Made by a program: the position numbers and the translations under genes. This document shows positions 45,946 through 53,247 of a stretch of 64,000 nt of DNA, in pieces. The stretch's first letter is position 1. Every line of letters begins with the position of its first letter. The stretch is taken from positions 62,001 through 126,000 of the forward strand of contig CAZLVL010000003.1 of assembly GCA_964563155.1 (NCBI GenBank), in the 5' to 3' direction. The stretch comes from DUPQ01 sp964563155. Lineage in GTDB: Bacteria > Bacillota > Clostridia > DUPQ01. The notes beneath the pieces are model-generated. The model saw nothing but the letters and a program-made list of their open reading frames with translations. It did no database searches and was not told the origin of the DNA.

Positions 45946-46178
45946 TGCAAAGTAATCGTAAAATTGTAGTTGAGTTTTGGCAAAAAGCCTTTAAATAATC
46001 ATTATAAACTTAAGCTTTTACGATTGTTATAAATTAGTGATAGATGGAATATAGGAATTTCGCCCTTTATCCCAAATAAAAAAGGCCTGACAATATGTAT
46101 CAAACCTACTCTTTCAATTTGGAGCTGTTACCAGGATTCAAACCTGGGATCTCGTCCTTACCAAGAAAGCGCCCTGTC
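45946..46178. repeat. Long direct repeat, copy B (with tRNA-Thr 3' end)
   Basis: About 230 bp match the segment 50753-50990 around tRNA-Thr: GTAATCG..AAATTGTAGTT, TTTTGGCAAAAAGCCT, AATAATCATTATAAACTTA, AGATGGAATATAGG, CGCCCTTTAT.CCAAATAAA, the terminator, and the 3' part of the tRNA. Identity looks above 80% by eye. The match ends in the anticodon loop. Confidence 0.8.
46120..46165 (-). pseudogene. tRNA-Thr 3' fragment (att-like)
   Basis: On the minus strand this reads from TTGGTAAGGACG through the T-arm and TAACAGC-T-CCA, the last 46 nt of the tRNA-Thr at 50921-50996. The T-stem is CCAGG/CCTGG here against CCGGG/CCCGG in the intact gene, so both strands of the pair changed together. The T-loop has TTTGAAT, losing the universal C56. 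The 5' half is absent. Confidence 0.8.
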
Positions 46179-46538
46179 CATCATTTTAAGGCCGTAAACC
46201 CTGATTTTACTGGGTTTTTCATTTTATGTCTGACCCAAAATCTACATTTGATCCAAAAGTTGACCCAAACGAGGATGAGCTGGGATGAAGCAGGGCGGTA
46301 CGGATGCTCCAGATGAACAAAAATCTATAAAACTCTTGCTATGATATTTTGTTTGCACTTTTTGTGCTATTCTGTTTGTGCTTTTTGAGATTTTCAACTT
46401 GACACTTATATTACTACAAGCTCACTTCTGGCGGATAGGAGATTTTGCCCTTTCTGCCAGTTTAAGCGTAATTATTTTGTTGTTGGCTTTTATAAGTGAG
46501 TAAATCAAAAATTCTAATTCTCTACTTTTGGAAACACT
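46179..46538. other. Intergenic region between copy B and the second ATPase
   Basis: No convincing gene. It starts with AT-rich sequence holding two TGACCCAAA words (46230-46272) of the kind often seen beside tRNA integration sites, then a GTTTG-CTTTTTG repeat. No integrase frame is visible. Confidence 0.5.
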
Positions 46539-47732
46539 TTATATATTATATAACCACTCAGCAATATCGAAAACTTCTATTCCTTCATGAATATACATAT
46601 CATGTCTTGTTCTCGCAATAACAATTTTAGGATATGCATCTTTAATCATTAACAAAGGAGCAATTTCTCTAGCAAAAGTATTAGCATCTGAAATATTATC
46701 AGCTACTTGAATATATAGTTTTTCATTTCTTTTCATTGCAACAAAATCTATTTCTTTTTGGTATAGATTACCGACATACAAATCATATCCTCGTCTTAAT
46801 AATTCAATTGCAACAATATTTTCATAAACTCTACCAAAATCCAATTCTTTTTTTCCTAATGTTGCATATCGAAATGAATGATCGCACAAATAATATTTGC
46901 TAGATGAACGAAGGTATCTTTTTCCCCTAATGTCATATCTTTTAACCTCATAAAAAGCAAAGGCATTGCATAAATATTTAATATATGAAGCAATGGTTTT
47001 GTCGTTAACATTCATACTATTAGATGTTAATGTCGCGGCAATATTTCTTATTGATGTTATATTAGAAATATTACTCATAAGAAAACTTGATAGATACTCA
47101 ATTAATATTTTATTTCTAATCTTATATTTTTTAATAATATCTCTAATAATTAATGTTGAAAAAATATCTTTTAGATATTTACCTTTATCTTCTTCTTCCT
47201 TATAAAGATAAGAACCTGCCATTCCACCAATATAAAAATAATCCTCAAATGCTTTTTGTATGTCTCCTTCAGCAAAATATTGCAGATATTCAAAAAATGA
47301 AAATGGATAAATGTCAATTTCAAATGTTCTTCCTGTAAAAAGTGTAGCTAGATCACTACTTAACAAAAAGGCATTGGAACCTGTAATATATATATCATAT
47401 TTTTCACTAGCATGCATACTATTAATTGCTTTCTCAAAACCCTGACACATTTGAACTTCATCAATCATCACAAAATTGTTATATTCACGTTTATATTGAC
47501 TCTCAATATATTCTTCTAATGATTTATCATTTAATAAATTATCAAATTTGCTTAAACTAAAATTAATATGAATTATATTATTATTAGAACTTCCTTTATT
47601 TAAGTAAGTTATTAATGATTCTAATAATTTAGATTTTCCACTTCGCCTTACTCCTGTAATTACTTTAATGTCTGGTGTTCCTATGACATTAATTAAACGG
47701 TCAAGATATAAATCTCTTTTAATAAGTTTCAT
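46539..47732 (-). CDS. AAA ATPase with DUF4143 domain (second copy)
   Basis: A 397-residue protein of the same family but only distantly similar to the first: Walker A GVRRSGKSKLL (about residue 30), Walker B FVMIDEVQM, sensor ITGSNAFLLS, HTH-like middle (SIRNIAATLTSNSMNVNDKT region) and a C-terminal PD-(D/E)XK-like region (YQKEIDFVAMKRNEKLYIQV). Low-GC and intact. It is alone in its cassette, between boundary copies B and C. An inverted repeat spans its -35 box. Confidence 0.85.
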   Translation of the reverse strand: MKLIKRDLYLDRLINVIGTPDIKVITGVRRSGKSKLLESLITYLNKGSSNNNIIHINFSLSKFDNLLNDKSLEEYIESQYKREYNNFVMIDEVQMCQGFEKAINSMHASEKYDIYITGSNAFLLSSDLATLFTGRTFEIDIYPFSFFEYLQYFAEGDIQKAFEDYFYIGGMAGSYLYKEEEDKGKYLKDIFSTLIIRDIIKKYKIRNKILIEYLSSFLMSNISNITSIRNIAATLTSNSMNVNDKTIASYIKYLCNAFAFYEVKRYDIRGKRYLRSSSKYYLCDHSFRYATLGKKELDFGRVYENIVAIELLRRGYDLYVGNLYQKEIDFVAMKRNEKLYIQVADNISDANTFAREIAPLLMIKDAYPKIVIARTRHDMYIHEGIEVFDIAEWLYNI

Positions 47733-47749
47733 TTTTTATCACCCATTAC

Positions 47750-47778
47750 AGTATATTATATGTTTGCATATTTCGCAA
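47750..47778 (-). promoter_or_regulatory. Promoter of the second DUF4143 ATPase gene
   Basis: On the minus strand TTGCGA (47773-47778), a 17-bp spacer and TATACT (47750-47755), with GGGTGA before the ATG at 47732. Confidence 0.55.
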
Positions 47779-47809
47779 TATTAAATAAAAGTTGGTTTTG
47801 CGAAATATG
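47767..47809. repeat. Inverted repeat over the -35 box
   Basis: CATATTTCGCAA (47767-47778) and TTGCGAAATATG (47798-47809) are perfect 12-bp inverted arms 19 bp apart; centres are 31 bp apart, close to three turns. The proximal arm contains the -35 hexamer, so a bound dimer would block transcription. Confidence 0.65.
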
Positions 47810-47926
47810 ATTACATTATGATTCTTTTATATTGTATTTCATATTGATTATTTCATAGGACATAACTAAATCGTGCAAATACGCAACTTGTGCACTTTCA
47901 CCACAGATTGACGGCATCCCATTATA

Positions 47927-47996
47927 CTAAAAAAGGCCTGGCACTATGTATCAAACCTATTCTTTCAATTTGTGTTTGGTTACCTATTTTGATACA
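47927..47996. repeat. Cassette-boundary repeat, copy C
   Basis: Core CTAAAAAAGGCCTGGCACTA and onward to CTTTCAATTTGTGTTTGG, then ACCTATTTTGATACA, closely matching copy A. The hairpin (TGATAC...GTGCCA) has one mismatch compared with A. It lies 115 bp past the 3' end of the phosphotransferase pseudogene. Confidence 0.72.
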
Positions 47997-48019
47997 CCAG
48001 CGCACCCCTGGTGTTTTTT
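47995..48019 (+). terminator. Plus-strand terminator with no plus-strand gene
   Basis: CACCAG-CGCACCC-CTGGTG followed by six T reads as a Rho-independent terminator on the plus strand, immediately right of copy C. No plus-strand gene ends nearby, so it may be a leftover from a lost cassette. Confidence 0.5.
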
Positions 48020-48109
48020 ATGCACCCTTAGATTTTATAGCTTTGTTAAGCTTTTTGTATCAGAATTTGTTCTACCAATTACCATATACTTTTTATTTAT
48101 CAAATATAT

Positions 48110-49012
48110 CTAATCGTTTTTATACTTTTCCTTAAGTGTTGAATCATACCAAATTGGAATATTAATGCTAAAACCTTTATACCATTCATAAACTTTATCA
48201 GCAACTTCTAATGCAATTTTAACTTCCTCATCCCCAAAAGTTATCGCCCATGGTATGTGCCCAATACAAGATTCTGCAGCGTATAGGGCAAGTGTTTTAA
48301 AAAATTCCTCTGGTACATTGTTATCGTAGTACCCATCAATTAATCCCGTTTCAAAAACACTTGATTTGTTAACAGTCCAAACGAAGGGCTTAAAATCATC
48401 TAACGGATCAGCGACATCCATTTTATCAAAATCAATAATTCCAAGTTTCAAATCATTTGTAATCACCATATTACCAATATGATAATCACCGTGCTGAAAT
48501 TTCATAGTATTGTTTTGGGCAATATGCATGTGTTCCAAAACATAATCTATAAATATATCTAAATGGTTATGTTTAATTTTCGCCTCTTTGGCTGCTTGAA
48601 TTTTTCTTGGAATTTTATTTTGATAAACTTTTTGCCATGTTATATTAGTTATTATGGGAATTTCATGAAGTCGTTTAAGTATTTTACCGGCTTCATTACC
48701 TAATTCATATTGTGTTTTTTCATCCAGCGTTGGCAATATATCTTCTGCATCTTGTCCTTCTATCCAGCTTAATAGCATATAAACTCGACCATCATCAAAT
48801 TTACCAAATTCGTAAGGTATTGGAGTATTGTAGCCCAATTTGTTTACTTCTTTTAAAAGTTTAAAATGTTCTAACTTTTTATCATATGCTGAATTTTCAG
48901 ATATTCTAAGTAAAAATTTTCGTTTCTCTATATCTTCAACATAATATTTAACATCTTTTGACCAACCCTTAGTTTAAGGCTCTATTTTTATCCATCTTTT
49001 TGTTTTTATCAT
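48110..49012 (-). pseudogene. APH/choline-kinase-like phosphotransferase with one in-frame stop
   Basis: The frame encodes an aminoglycoside-phosphotransferase-fold kinase of about 300 codons. The catalytic loop FQHGDYHIGNM and the metal-binding GIIDFDKMDVADPLDDF are intact. Family-like residues extend upstream of the first available late start: KRWIKIEP-stop-TKGWSKDVKYYV, with a single TAA at 48974-48976. The ATG at 49012 has AAAGGA directly adjacent to it. Without readthrough the N-terminal nucleotide-binding strands are lost. Substrate unknown; not enough to call antibiotic resistance. Confidence 0.75.
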
Positions 49013-49076
49013 TCCTTTTAGGTTCACTATATTCTATTCTCTTTAAAACAATTGTTTATAGTCAATTAATTTTATT

Positions 49077-50402
49077 CTATTTTAGGATTTTCCAATAACC
49101 CGTTTTATTTGAACCAACACGTTCTATTTTATTCAATTTGATTAGTTCATTAATAATAGTAGTAACTGTTCTTTCTTTCCTTTTTATTATTGAACATGCT
49201 ATTTCTTTGTTTTCAAGTATGCCATTATTAGAATTCATATAATTTAGTAGTTCAATTGCTTGTAATGACATAGTAACGTCGTTAGTTTTAGAATCCCTAT
49301 GTCTCTTAAACATAAAAGAAAAACCAAATGGATATTTTTGGTAATCCCACTCCACATTTGCTTCTTTACAGTATTTATCCATTCTTTTTAATCCTCTACC
49401 AAGAGTCTCAATATCAAACGCTTTAAACACTATGCCTTGAATTACCTTGTGCTTTGTTTTTGATGGAATCGTATTCTCTATATAATCATTTGGGGTATAA
49501 TCTCCAAATATGCCCGGATTATATATCTCTATTTTTGTTGGATCAACTGTTATTTGATGTTCGGTATCACTAATATAATCGCAATGTACTAATGAGTTGA
49601 TTATAATTTCTCTTAAAGCAACTATAGGTATTTCTGGAATATCTTTCCTTTGAATATCTTTGATTTCAGATTTCCAATTCATTTTTTGACTGGCGTAATT
49701 AATTACAAGGTCAACTAAATTGAATATATTCCCCTCAAATCTTTTTAAATCTATAGGATCTAATCTTTCTTTTGTGGGATATTCAACAGCTTTATATACT
49801 AATGGTTTACTACTAGAAAACAAATAATACCCAGCATTGGTAAGTTTTCCATCAACCATTAGTTTTAATTGCGTTAATAACTCCTCGGAAGTGTGTTCAT
49901 ATTTATTCATCCTACCCATAGCAACAGATTGACGATAAAATTTATCTAAGGCTTCTTCATCAACATGTTCAACCCCATACTTTGTAATCTCATTTTCCCA
50001 TTTATTATTATATTCATGACTTTCCTTTATTAATTCTCTTAGAACAAGCGGATCTACTAGTAAGTTTTGTTGTTCTACACGAATATAAAAAGCGCCTTTA
50101 TAAGCATAAGGTTTATTTGTTCCTTTAAAAGAAACTAATATTACTTCTTTATCATCAAATGTTTCTTTTGTTACAATTGGATAAATAGAGGGTTTTATAG
50201 AATCTTTAATTCTATCAGTCAAAACTGAAAGAGTATCTTTTCCAATTTGTTGACCAATGACATCACCATTATCTTTTACACCAAAATAGACAGTACCATA
50301 GCCCGTCTTATTTAACATAGTTACAATAGCTTTGCAAGCTTTATCAAACTCAGTAGTAGACTCTTTAAATTCGACTGTTTCATTTTCTCTTCCCAAATTC
50401 AA
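49077..50402 (-). CDS. AlbA_2 (Schlafen-type) ATP-binding protein with winged helix
   Basis: A 441-residue protein: N-terminal AlbA_2/Schlafen domain (LGRENETVEFKEST to about residue 125, with GTVYFGVKDNGDVIGQ), a HATPase_c_4-like middle (ALREIIINSLVHCDY, EIYNPG, GRGLKRM) and a C-terminal winged helix (about 370-441). Start is TTG at 50402, matching the usual N-terminal sequence of the family; there is no clear Shine-Dalgarno. Members are frequent in islands and often annotated as transcriptional regulators. An in-phase repeat operator lies immediately upstream. Confidence 0.83.
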   Translation of the reverse strand: MNLGRENETVEFKESTTEFDKACKAIVTMLNKTGYGTVYFGVKDNGDVIGQQIGKDTLSVLTDRIKDSIKPSIYPIVTKETFDDKEVILVSFKGTNKPYAYKGAFYIRVEQQNLLVDPLVLRELIKESHEYNNKWENEITKYGVEHVDEEALDKFYRQSVAMGRMNKYEHTSEELLTQLKLMVDGKLTNAGYYLFSSSKPLVYKAVEYPTKERLDPIDLKRFEGNIFNLVDLVINYASQKMNWKSEIKDIQRKDIPEIPIVALREIIINSLVHCDYISDTEHQITVDPTKIEIYNPGIFGDYTPNDYIENTIPSKTKHKVIQGIVFKAFDIETLGRGLKRMDKYCKEANVEWDYQKYPFGFSFMFKRHRDSKTNDVTMSLQAIELLNYMNSNNGILENKEIACSIIKRKERTVTTIINELIKLNKIERVGSNKTGYWKILK

Positions 50403-50411
50403 ATATATTAC

Positions 50412-50521
50412 ATCATAATTGCGCGATATTTGCAGGATAATTGCGTGATAAAGTTTTTCATTTAAATCCTATAAAGTAAACAGTAGCATAACCGATTGCA
50501 TAATAATTGCTTAATAATTGC
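50412..50521. promoter_or_regulatory. Phased 11-bp repeat operator of the AlbA_2 gene
   Basis: Two clusters of three 11-bp units: 50412-50444 and 50489-50521. On the minus strand each unit begins GCAATTAT or a close variant (GCAAATATCGC, GCAATCGGTTA). The clusters are separated by exactly 44 bp, four further periods, so all six sites fall on one face of the helix. It covers the promoter region. Probable cooperative, perhaps autoregulatory, binding site. Confidence 0.72.
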
Positions 50522-50730
50522 ACTATAAATACAAGTGTTCATAGTTACTTAAAAATAGTGTTATTCATATATCAAAATAATTAAAAGCTTGGTAAACGCA
50601 AAATAACAGCATCTTAATCGAAGGCACAAAAACACCAAAAATTAATACAGGAAATTATAGAAATCAATAACTAGAGATATCAATCAATTATAATATTTAT
50701 AGTTTTTTTTCATATTAAAGTGATTTTTTA
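50522..50730. other. AT-rich interval without a recognisable gene
   Basis: Between the operator and the tandem repeat lies about 210 bp of AT-rich sequence. I see no coding frame or clear structure. Confidence 0.5.
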
Positions 50731-50768
50731 GGTAATCGTTAAATTGTAGGGTAATCGTTAAATTGTAG
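50731..50768. repeat. Two tandem copies of a 19-bp unit
   Basis: GGTAATCGTTAAATTGTAG occurs twice without mismatch, back to back. Copy B of the long repeat has one diverged copy of the same word at about 45952. Confidence 0.75.
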
Positions 50769-50990
50769 TTATGTTTTGGCAAAAAGCCTCTAAATAATCA
50801 TTATAAACTTACGCATCTATTATTACTATTAATAGGTGGCAGATGGAATATAGGGGTTTTCGCCCTTTATTCCAAATAAAAAAGGCCTGATACGATTGTA
50901 TCAAACCTATTCTTTCAATATGGAGCTGTTACCGGGATTCGAACCCGGGACCTCGTCCTTACCAAGGACGTGCTCTGCCGCCTGAGCCAT
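50753..50990. repeat. Long direct repeat, copy D (at the tRNA-Thr gene)
   Basis: The second copy of the 230-bp repeat described at 45946-46178. It includes the tRNA terminator and tRNA-Thr itself. The two copies are about 4.8 kb apart in the same orientation and enclose the second ATPase, phosphotransferase and AlbA_2 genes. Confidence 0.8.
50878..50908 (-). terminator. Terminator of tRNA-Thr
   Basis: On the minus strand AGG-TT-TGATAC-AATC-GTATCA-GG-CCT followed by TTTTTA: a 6-bp perfect stem with outer AGG/CCT pairs and a T run, beginning 13 nt after the tRNA CCA end. Copies A, B and C carry diverged versions. Confidence 0.85.
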
Positions 50991-50996
50991 AACAGC
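50921..50996 (-). tRNA. tRNA-Thr (anticodon GGU)
   Basis: A complete 76-nt tRNA with encoded CCA. Acceptor GCTGTTA pairs with TAACAGC; D-arm GCTC/GAGC; anticodon stem CGTCC/GGACG with loop TTGGTAA (anticodon GGT); T-arm CCGGG-TTCGAAT-CCCGG; discriminator T. It lies 35 bp after sigH and is followed by a strong terminator. Its 3' end is the probable insertion point of the island to its left. Confidence 0.95.
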
Positions 50997-51031
50997 GTCT
51001 TTGCTATTATACCATAGGGATATTATTGATT

Positions 51032-51625
51032 TCAATGCTCATCTTCCAAAACTTTCCTTACCTTCCTTTTAATCCTTTGTATGGTATTATCAATGGATTT
51101 TAGGTCTTTTTTAAGGTTATCTGCCATATATTGATTGCTATAGCCTTCTATAAGCATTTTAAAAACCGACCTTTCTAAAGGGCTTAAAATACCACTTATG
51201 GAGTTTTTTCTGGTATCTAGACTTTCTCTTTGGGTAATAATTATTTCTGGATTATATTGGTCATCAGATATCTTTTCTGATATTTCCATATCCTCTTCTT
51301 CATATTCTCTTTTGTAAATGGAAATATATTCATTTAAGAGTTTATGCTTGTATCTATTAGCCCCTTTAATAGCTGATATCATTTGTCTACTTATGCAAAT
51401 GTTTGCATAAGTATCAAAGGAAGCTTCTTTGTTTTGGTCAAAACTCATTACAGCTTTAAAAAGGCCAATCATTCCTTCTTGCAATAAGTCATCTCTGTCT
51501 GCACCAATTAAAAAAAGGCCATTGGCATTTTTCCTCACCAAGCCAGTATACCTTTGCATGAGCAAATCCATTGCTTCTTCATTTCCTTTTTTGGCTTGGT
51601 CTAAAAGATTATGCAGTTCATTCAT
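51032..51625 (-). CDS. sigH: RNA polymerase sigma factor SigH
   Basis: A 197-residue sigma-70 family protein of the SigH (Spo0H) class. Region 2 holds DRDDLLQEGMIGLFKAVMSFD and region 4 SPLERSVFKMLIEGYSNQYMADNL. In B. subtilis SigH controls entry to stationary phase, competence and sporulation; no sporulation genes are seen here. It ends the conserved mrnC-rlmB-yacP-sigH cluster. In relatives rpmG-secE-nusG follow; here tRNA-Thr and the island come instead. Confidence 0.92.
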   Translation of the reverse strand: MNELHNLLDQAKKGNEEAMDLLMQRYTGLVRKNANGLFLIGADRDDLLQEGMIGLFKAVMSFDQNKEASFDTYANICISRQMISAIKGANRYKHKLLNEYISIYKREYEEEDMEISEKISDDQYNPEIIITQRESLDTRKNSISGILSPLERSVFKMLIEGYSNQYMADNLKKDLKSIDNTIQRIKRKVRKVLEDEH

Positions 51626-52112
51626 TTTGATTTTTAATCCTCAAAAGTTTTCTTTTTTCTTCCTTGGTCAAATGATCCATTATGAAGTTGGTATCTTTTG
51701 TAATTCCCTCTAGACTTTGTCTTGCCTTAAAGATACTAGCCTTTAGCTCCCTAGCTGTCATTCTTAAGGCTCCTTTTTGAAAGACAGTTTTTTGCTCTAA
51801 ATAGTCGTTGGTTACTACAGTAATTTTATTGGAAAACCCATAGTTAGCCACATATCTTTCTATCAAGGTATCAGCGGTCTGATTCTCCTTTGTAAAAAGA
51901 CAAACTATACCATCATGACTAATAATGGAGCCTTTTCCTTCTGGCACAAGATGAGCGTCAAATATAACTACGATATTATAGCCGGTATAGCCTTGGTAGT
52001 CAGATAAAACATCACACAAGATTTTCCTATTATCTTCTAGTGGATTGGTATGGTCGAAAATATCCTTCCATGCATTTATTATATTGTATCCATCTACAAT
52101 TAAATAATCCAT
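51618..52112 (-). CDS. yacP: NYN-domain ribonuclease YacP (Rae1-like)
   Basis: A 164-residue PIN/NYN nuclease: LIVDGYNIINAW at the N-terminus, VIFDAH and TADTLIERY with conserved acidic residues, then VVTNDYLEQ. The B. subtilis homologue Rae1/YacP cleaves mRNA on the ribosome. It overlaps sigH by 8 nt and shares a base with the rlmB stop. Confidence 0.9.
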   Translation of the reverse strand: MDYLIVDGYNIINAWKDIFDHTNPLEDNRKILCDVLSDYQGYTGYNIVVIFDAHLVPEGKGSIISHDGIVCLFTKENQTADTLIERYVANYGFSNKITVVTNDYLEQKTVFQKGALRMTARELKASIFKARQSLEGITKDTNFIMDHLTKEEKRKLLRIKNQNE

Positions 52113-52855
52113 TACCCTTTTAAGTCTCTTTGCTTTAGTGCCTCAAACATTACAATAGCTGCAGCACAAGAAGCATTCAAACTGGTCATATCTCCTTTTA
52201 GAGGTATCTTAACTGAAAAGTCACATTTTTGTGCTGTAAGTCTACTCATTCCTCTTCCTTCAGACCCTATTACCAAGGCTAAAGGTCCTAAGAGGTTTGC
52301 ATCATAATATATGGTGTCTGTATCCATATCTGTTCCACAAATCCAAACTCCTTCATTTTTCAGGTAATCAATGGTGTCATTTAGGTTGGTAACTCTTGCT
52401 ACCTTTATGTGCAAAAGAGCCCCTGCACTAGCCTTTACTGCTGTAGGGGTTACTGGAGCTGCCTTATGAAGGGGAATTACTATACCCTGACATCCCGCTG
52501 CCTCAGCACTTCTAGCAATAGCTCCTAGGTTATGAACATCTTCAATATGATCTAGTATGATAATAAAGGGGTCTTGGTTTTTATCTTTGGCATCTTGCAA
52601 GATGTCTTCAACAGATACAAACTCAATGGGAGAAATATAGGCTATGACCCCTTGGTGAGAAGACATAATGGAATCTAACTTTGCATTTGATGTCCTTTTT
52701 ATGGGGATACCTTTTTGTTTGGCATTTGCAATTATTTTTACAATTGAGCCTTCCTTGTCCCCTTCACCTATGAGGATTCTACTAATTAGTAAATCCTTAC
52801 GAAGGGCCTCCATTACTGGATTTCTTCCTGCTATTACAGTTAAATCTTTTTCCAT
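52112..52855 (-). CDS. rlmB: 23S rRNA (guanosine-2'-O-)-methyltransferase RlmB
   Basis: A 247-residue SPOUT (TrmH-family) methyltransferase: a small N-terminal L30e-like domain (GRNPVMEAL) and the knotted catalytic domain with ILDHIEDVHNLGAIARSAEA, VIGSEGRGMSR and IPLKGDMTSLNASCAAAI. It methylates a guanosine in 23S rRNA by family precedent. Starts overlap by one base with the mrnC stop. Confidence 0.93.
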   Translation of the reverse strand: MEKDLTVIAGRNPVMEALRKDLLISRILIGEGDKEGSIVKIIANAKQKGIPIKRTSNAKLDSIMSSHQGVIAYISPIEFVSVEDILQDAKDKNQDPFIIILDHIEDVHNLGAIARSAEAAGCQGIVIPLHKAAPVTPTAVKASAGALLHIKVARVTNLNDTIDYLKNEGVWICGTDMDTDTIYYDANLLGPLALVIGSEGRGMSRLTAQKCDFSVKIPLKGDMTSLNASCAAAIVMFEALKQRDLKG

Positions 52856-53247
52856 TATAGGTCCAACATGATATCCAAAAGATAATCAAGCCTTTCATGT
52901 TCTTTGTTTACATAGAGATAGCCTATTAGCACCTCTAAAGCAGTGGCATATGAATAATCTGCTCCATTGGCATTTTTAGGCTTAGTCTTTATTTTTGCAT
53001 TTCTTCCCCTTTGAACATAGTTAAGTTCTTTTTCTGTTAAAAGGTCCATTATCTTCATAAGACTTTCCTTTTGACTACTGGCATTTACCAAAGAAACGGT
53101 CATCTTATGAAGTTCTATTGGCTTAAAGCAGCCCTTTGTTATGAGGTGTTCTCTGACATAAAGGTCATACACTGCATCACCTACATAGGCCAAACTTAAA
53201 ACCGGTAGATCTAAAATATCTTTTACTTCTAGGTCTTTAAAAAACAT
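52855..53247 (-). CDS. mrnC: Mini-ribonuclease III (MrnC)
   Basis: A 130-residue RNase III-like protein without a dsRNA-binding domain: LSLAYVGDAVYDLYVREHL holds catalytic acidic residues, with YSYATALEVLIGYLY as the second motif. It matures 23S rRNA in Firmicutes. In many genomes cysS lies just upstream; here lplA does instead. Confidence 0.93.
   Translation of the reverse strand: MFFKDLEVKDILDLPVLSLAYVGDAVYDLYVREHLITKGCFKPIELHKMTVSLVNASSQKESLMKIMDLLTEKELNYVQRGRNAKIKTKPKNANGADYSYATALEVLIGYLYVNKEHERLDYLLDIMLDL

Noticed and set aside
46095..46316. Open frame of 73 codons on the plus strand
   Set aside because: It runs through the antisense of the tRNA-Thr fragment and low-complexity sequence, has no Shine-Dalgarno and no recognisable similarity.
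43349..49012. Reassigned or readthrough TAA codon as a general rule
   Set aside because: Only two accessory genes carry internal TAA; all housekeeping genes end normally with TAA or TAG or TGA, so the standard code applies.
48837..49012. Frameshift (extra T at about 48971) as the cause of the broken phosphotransferase
   Set aside because: A frame giving RALN then KGWS after one deletion looked possible, but the in-frame reading KRWIKIEP-stop-TKGWS fits the family N-terminus better and needs one substitution.
48110..49012. Aminoglycoside resistance gene
   Set aside because: The kinase motifs are shared by choline, homoserine and thiamine kinases; nothing points to an antibiotic substrate, and the gene is interrupted.
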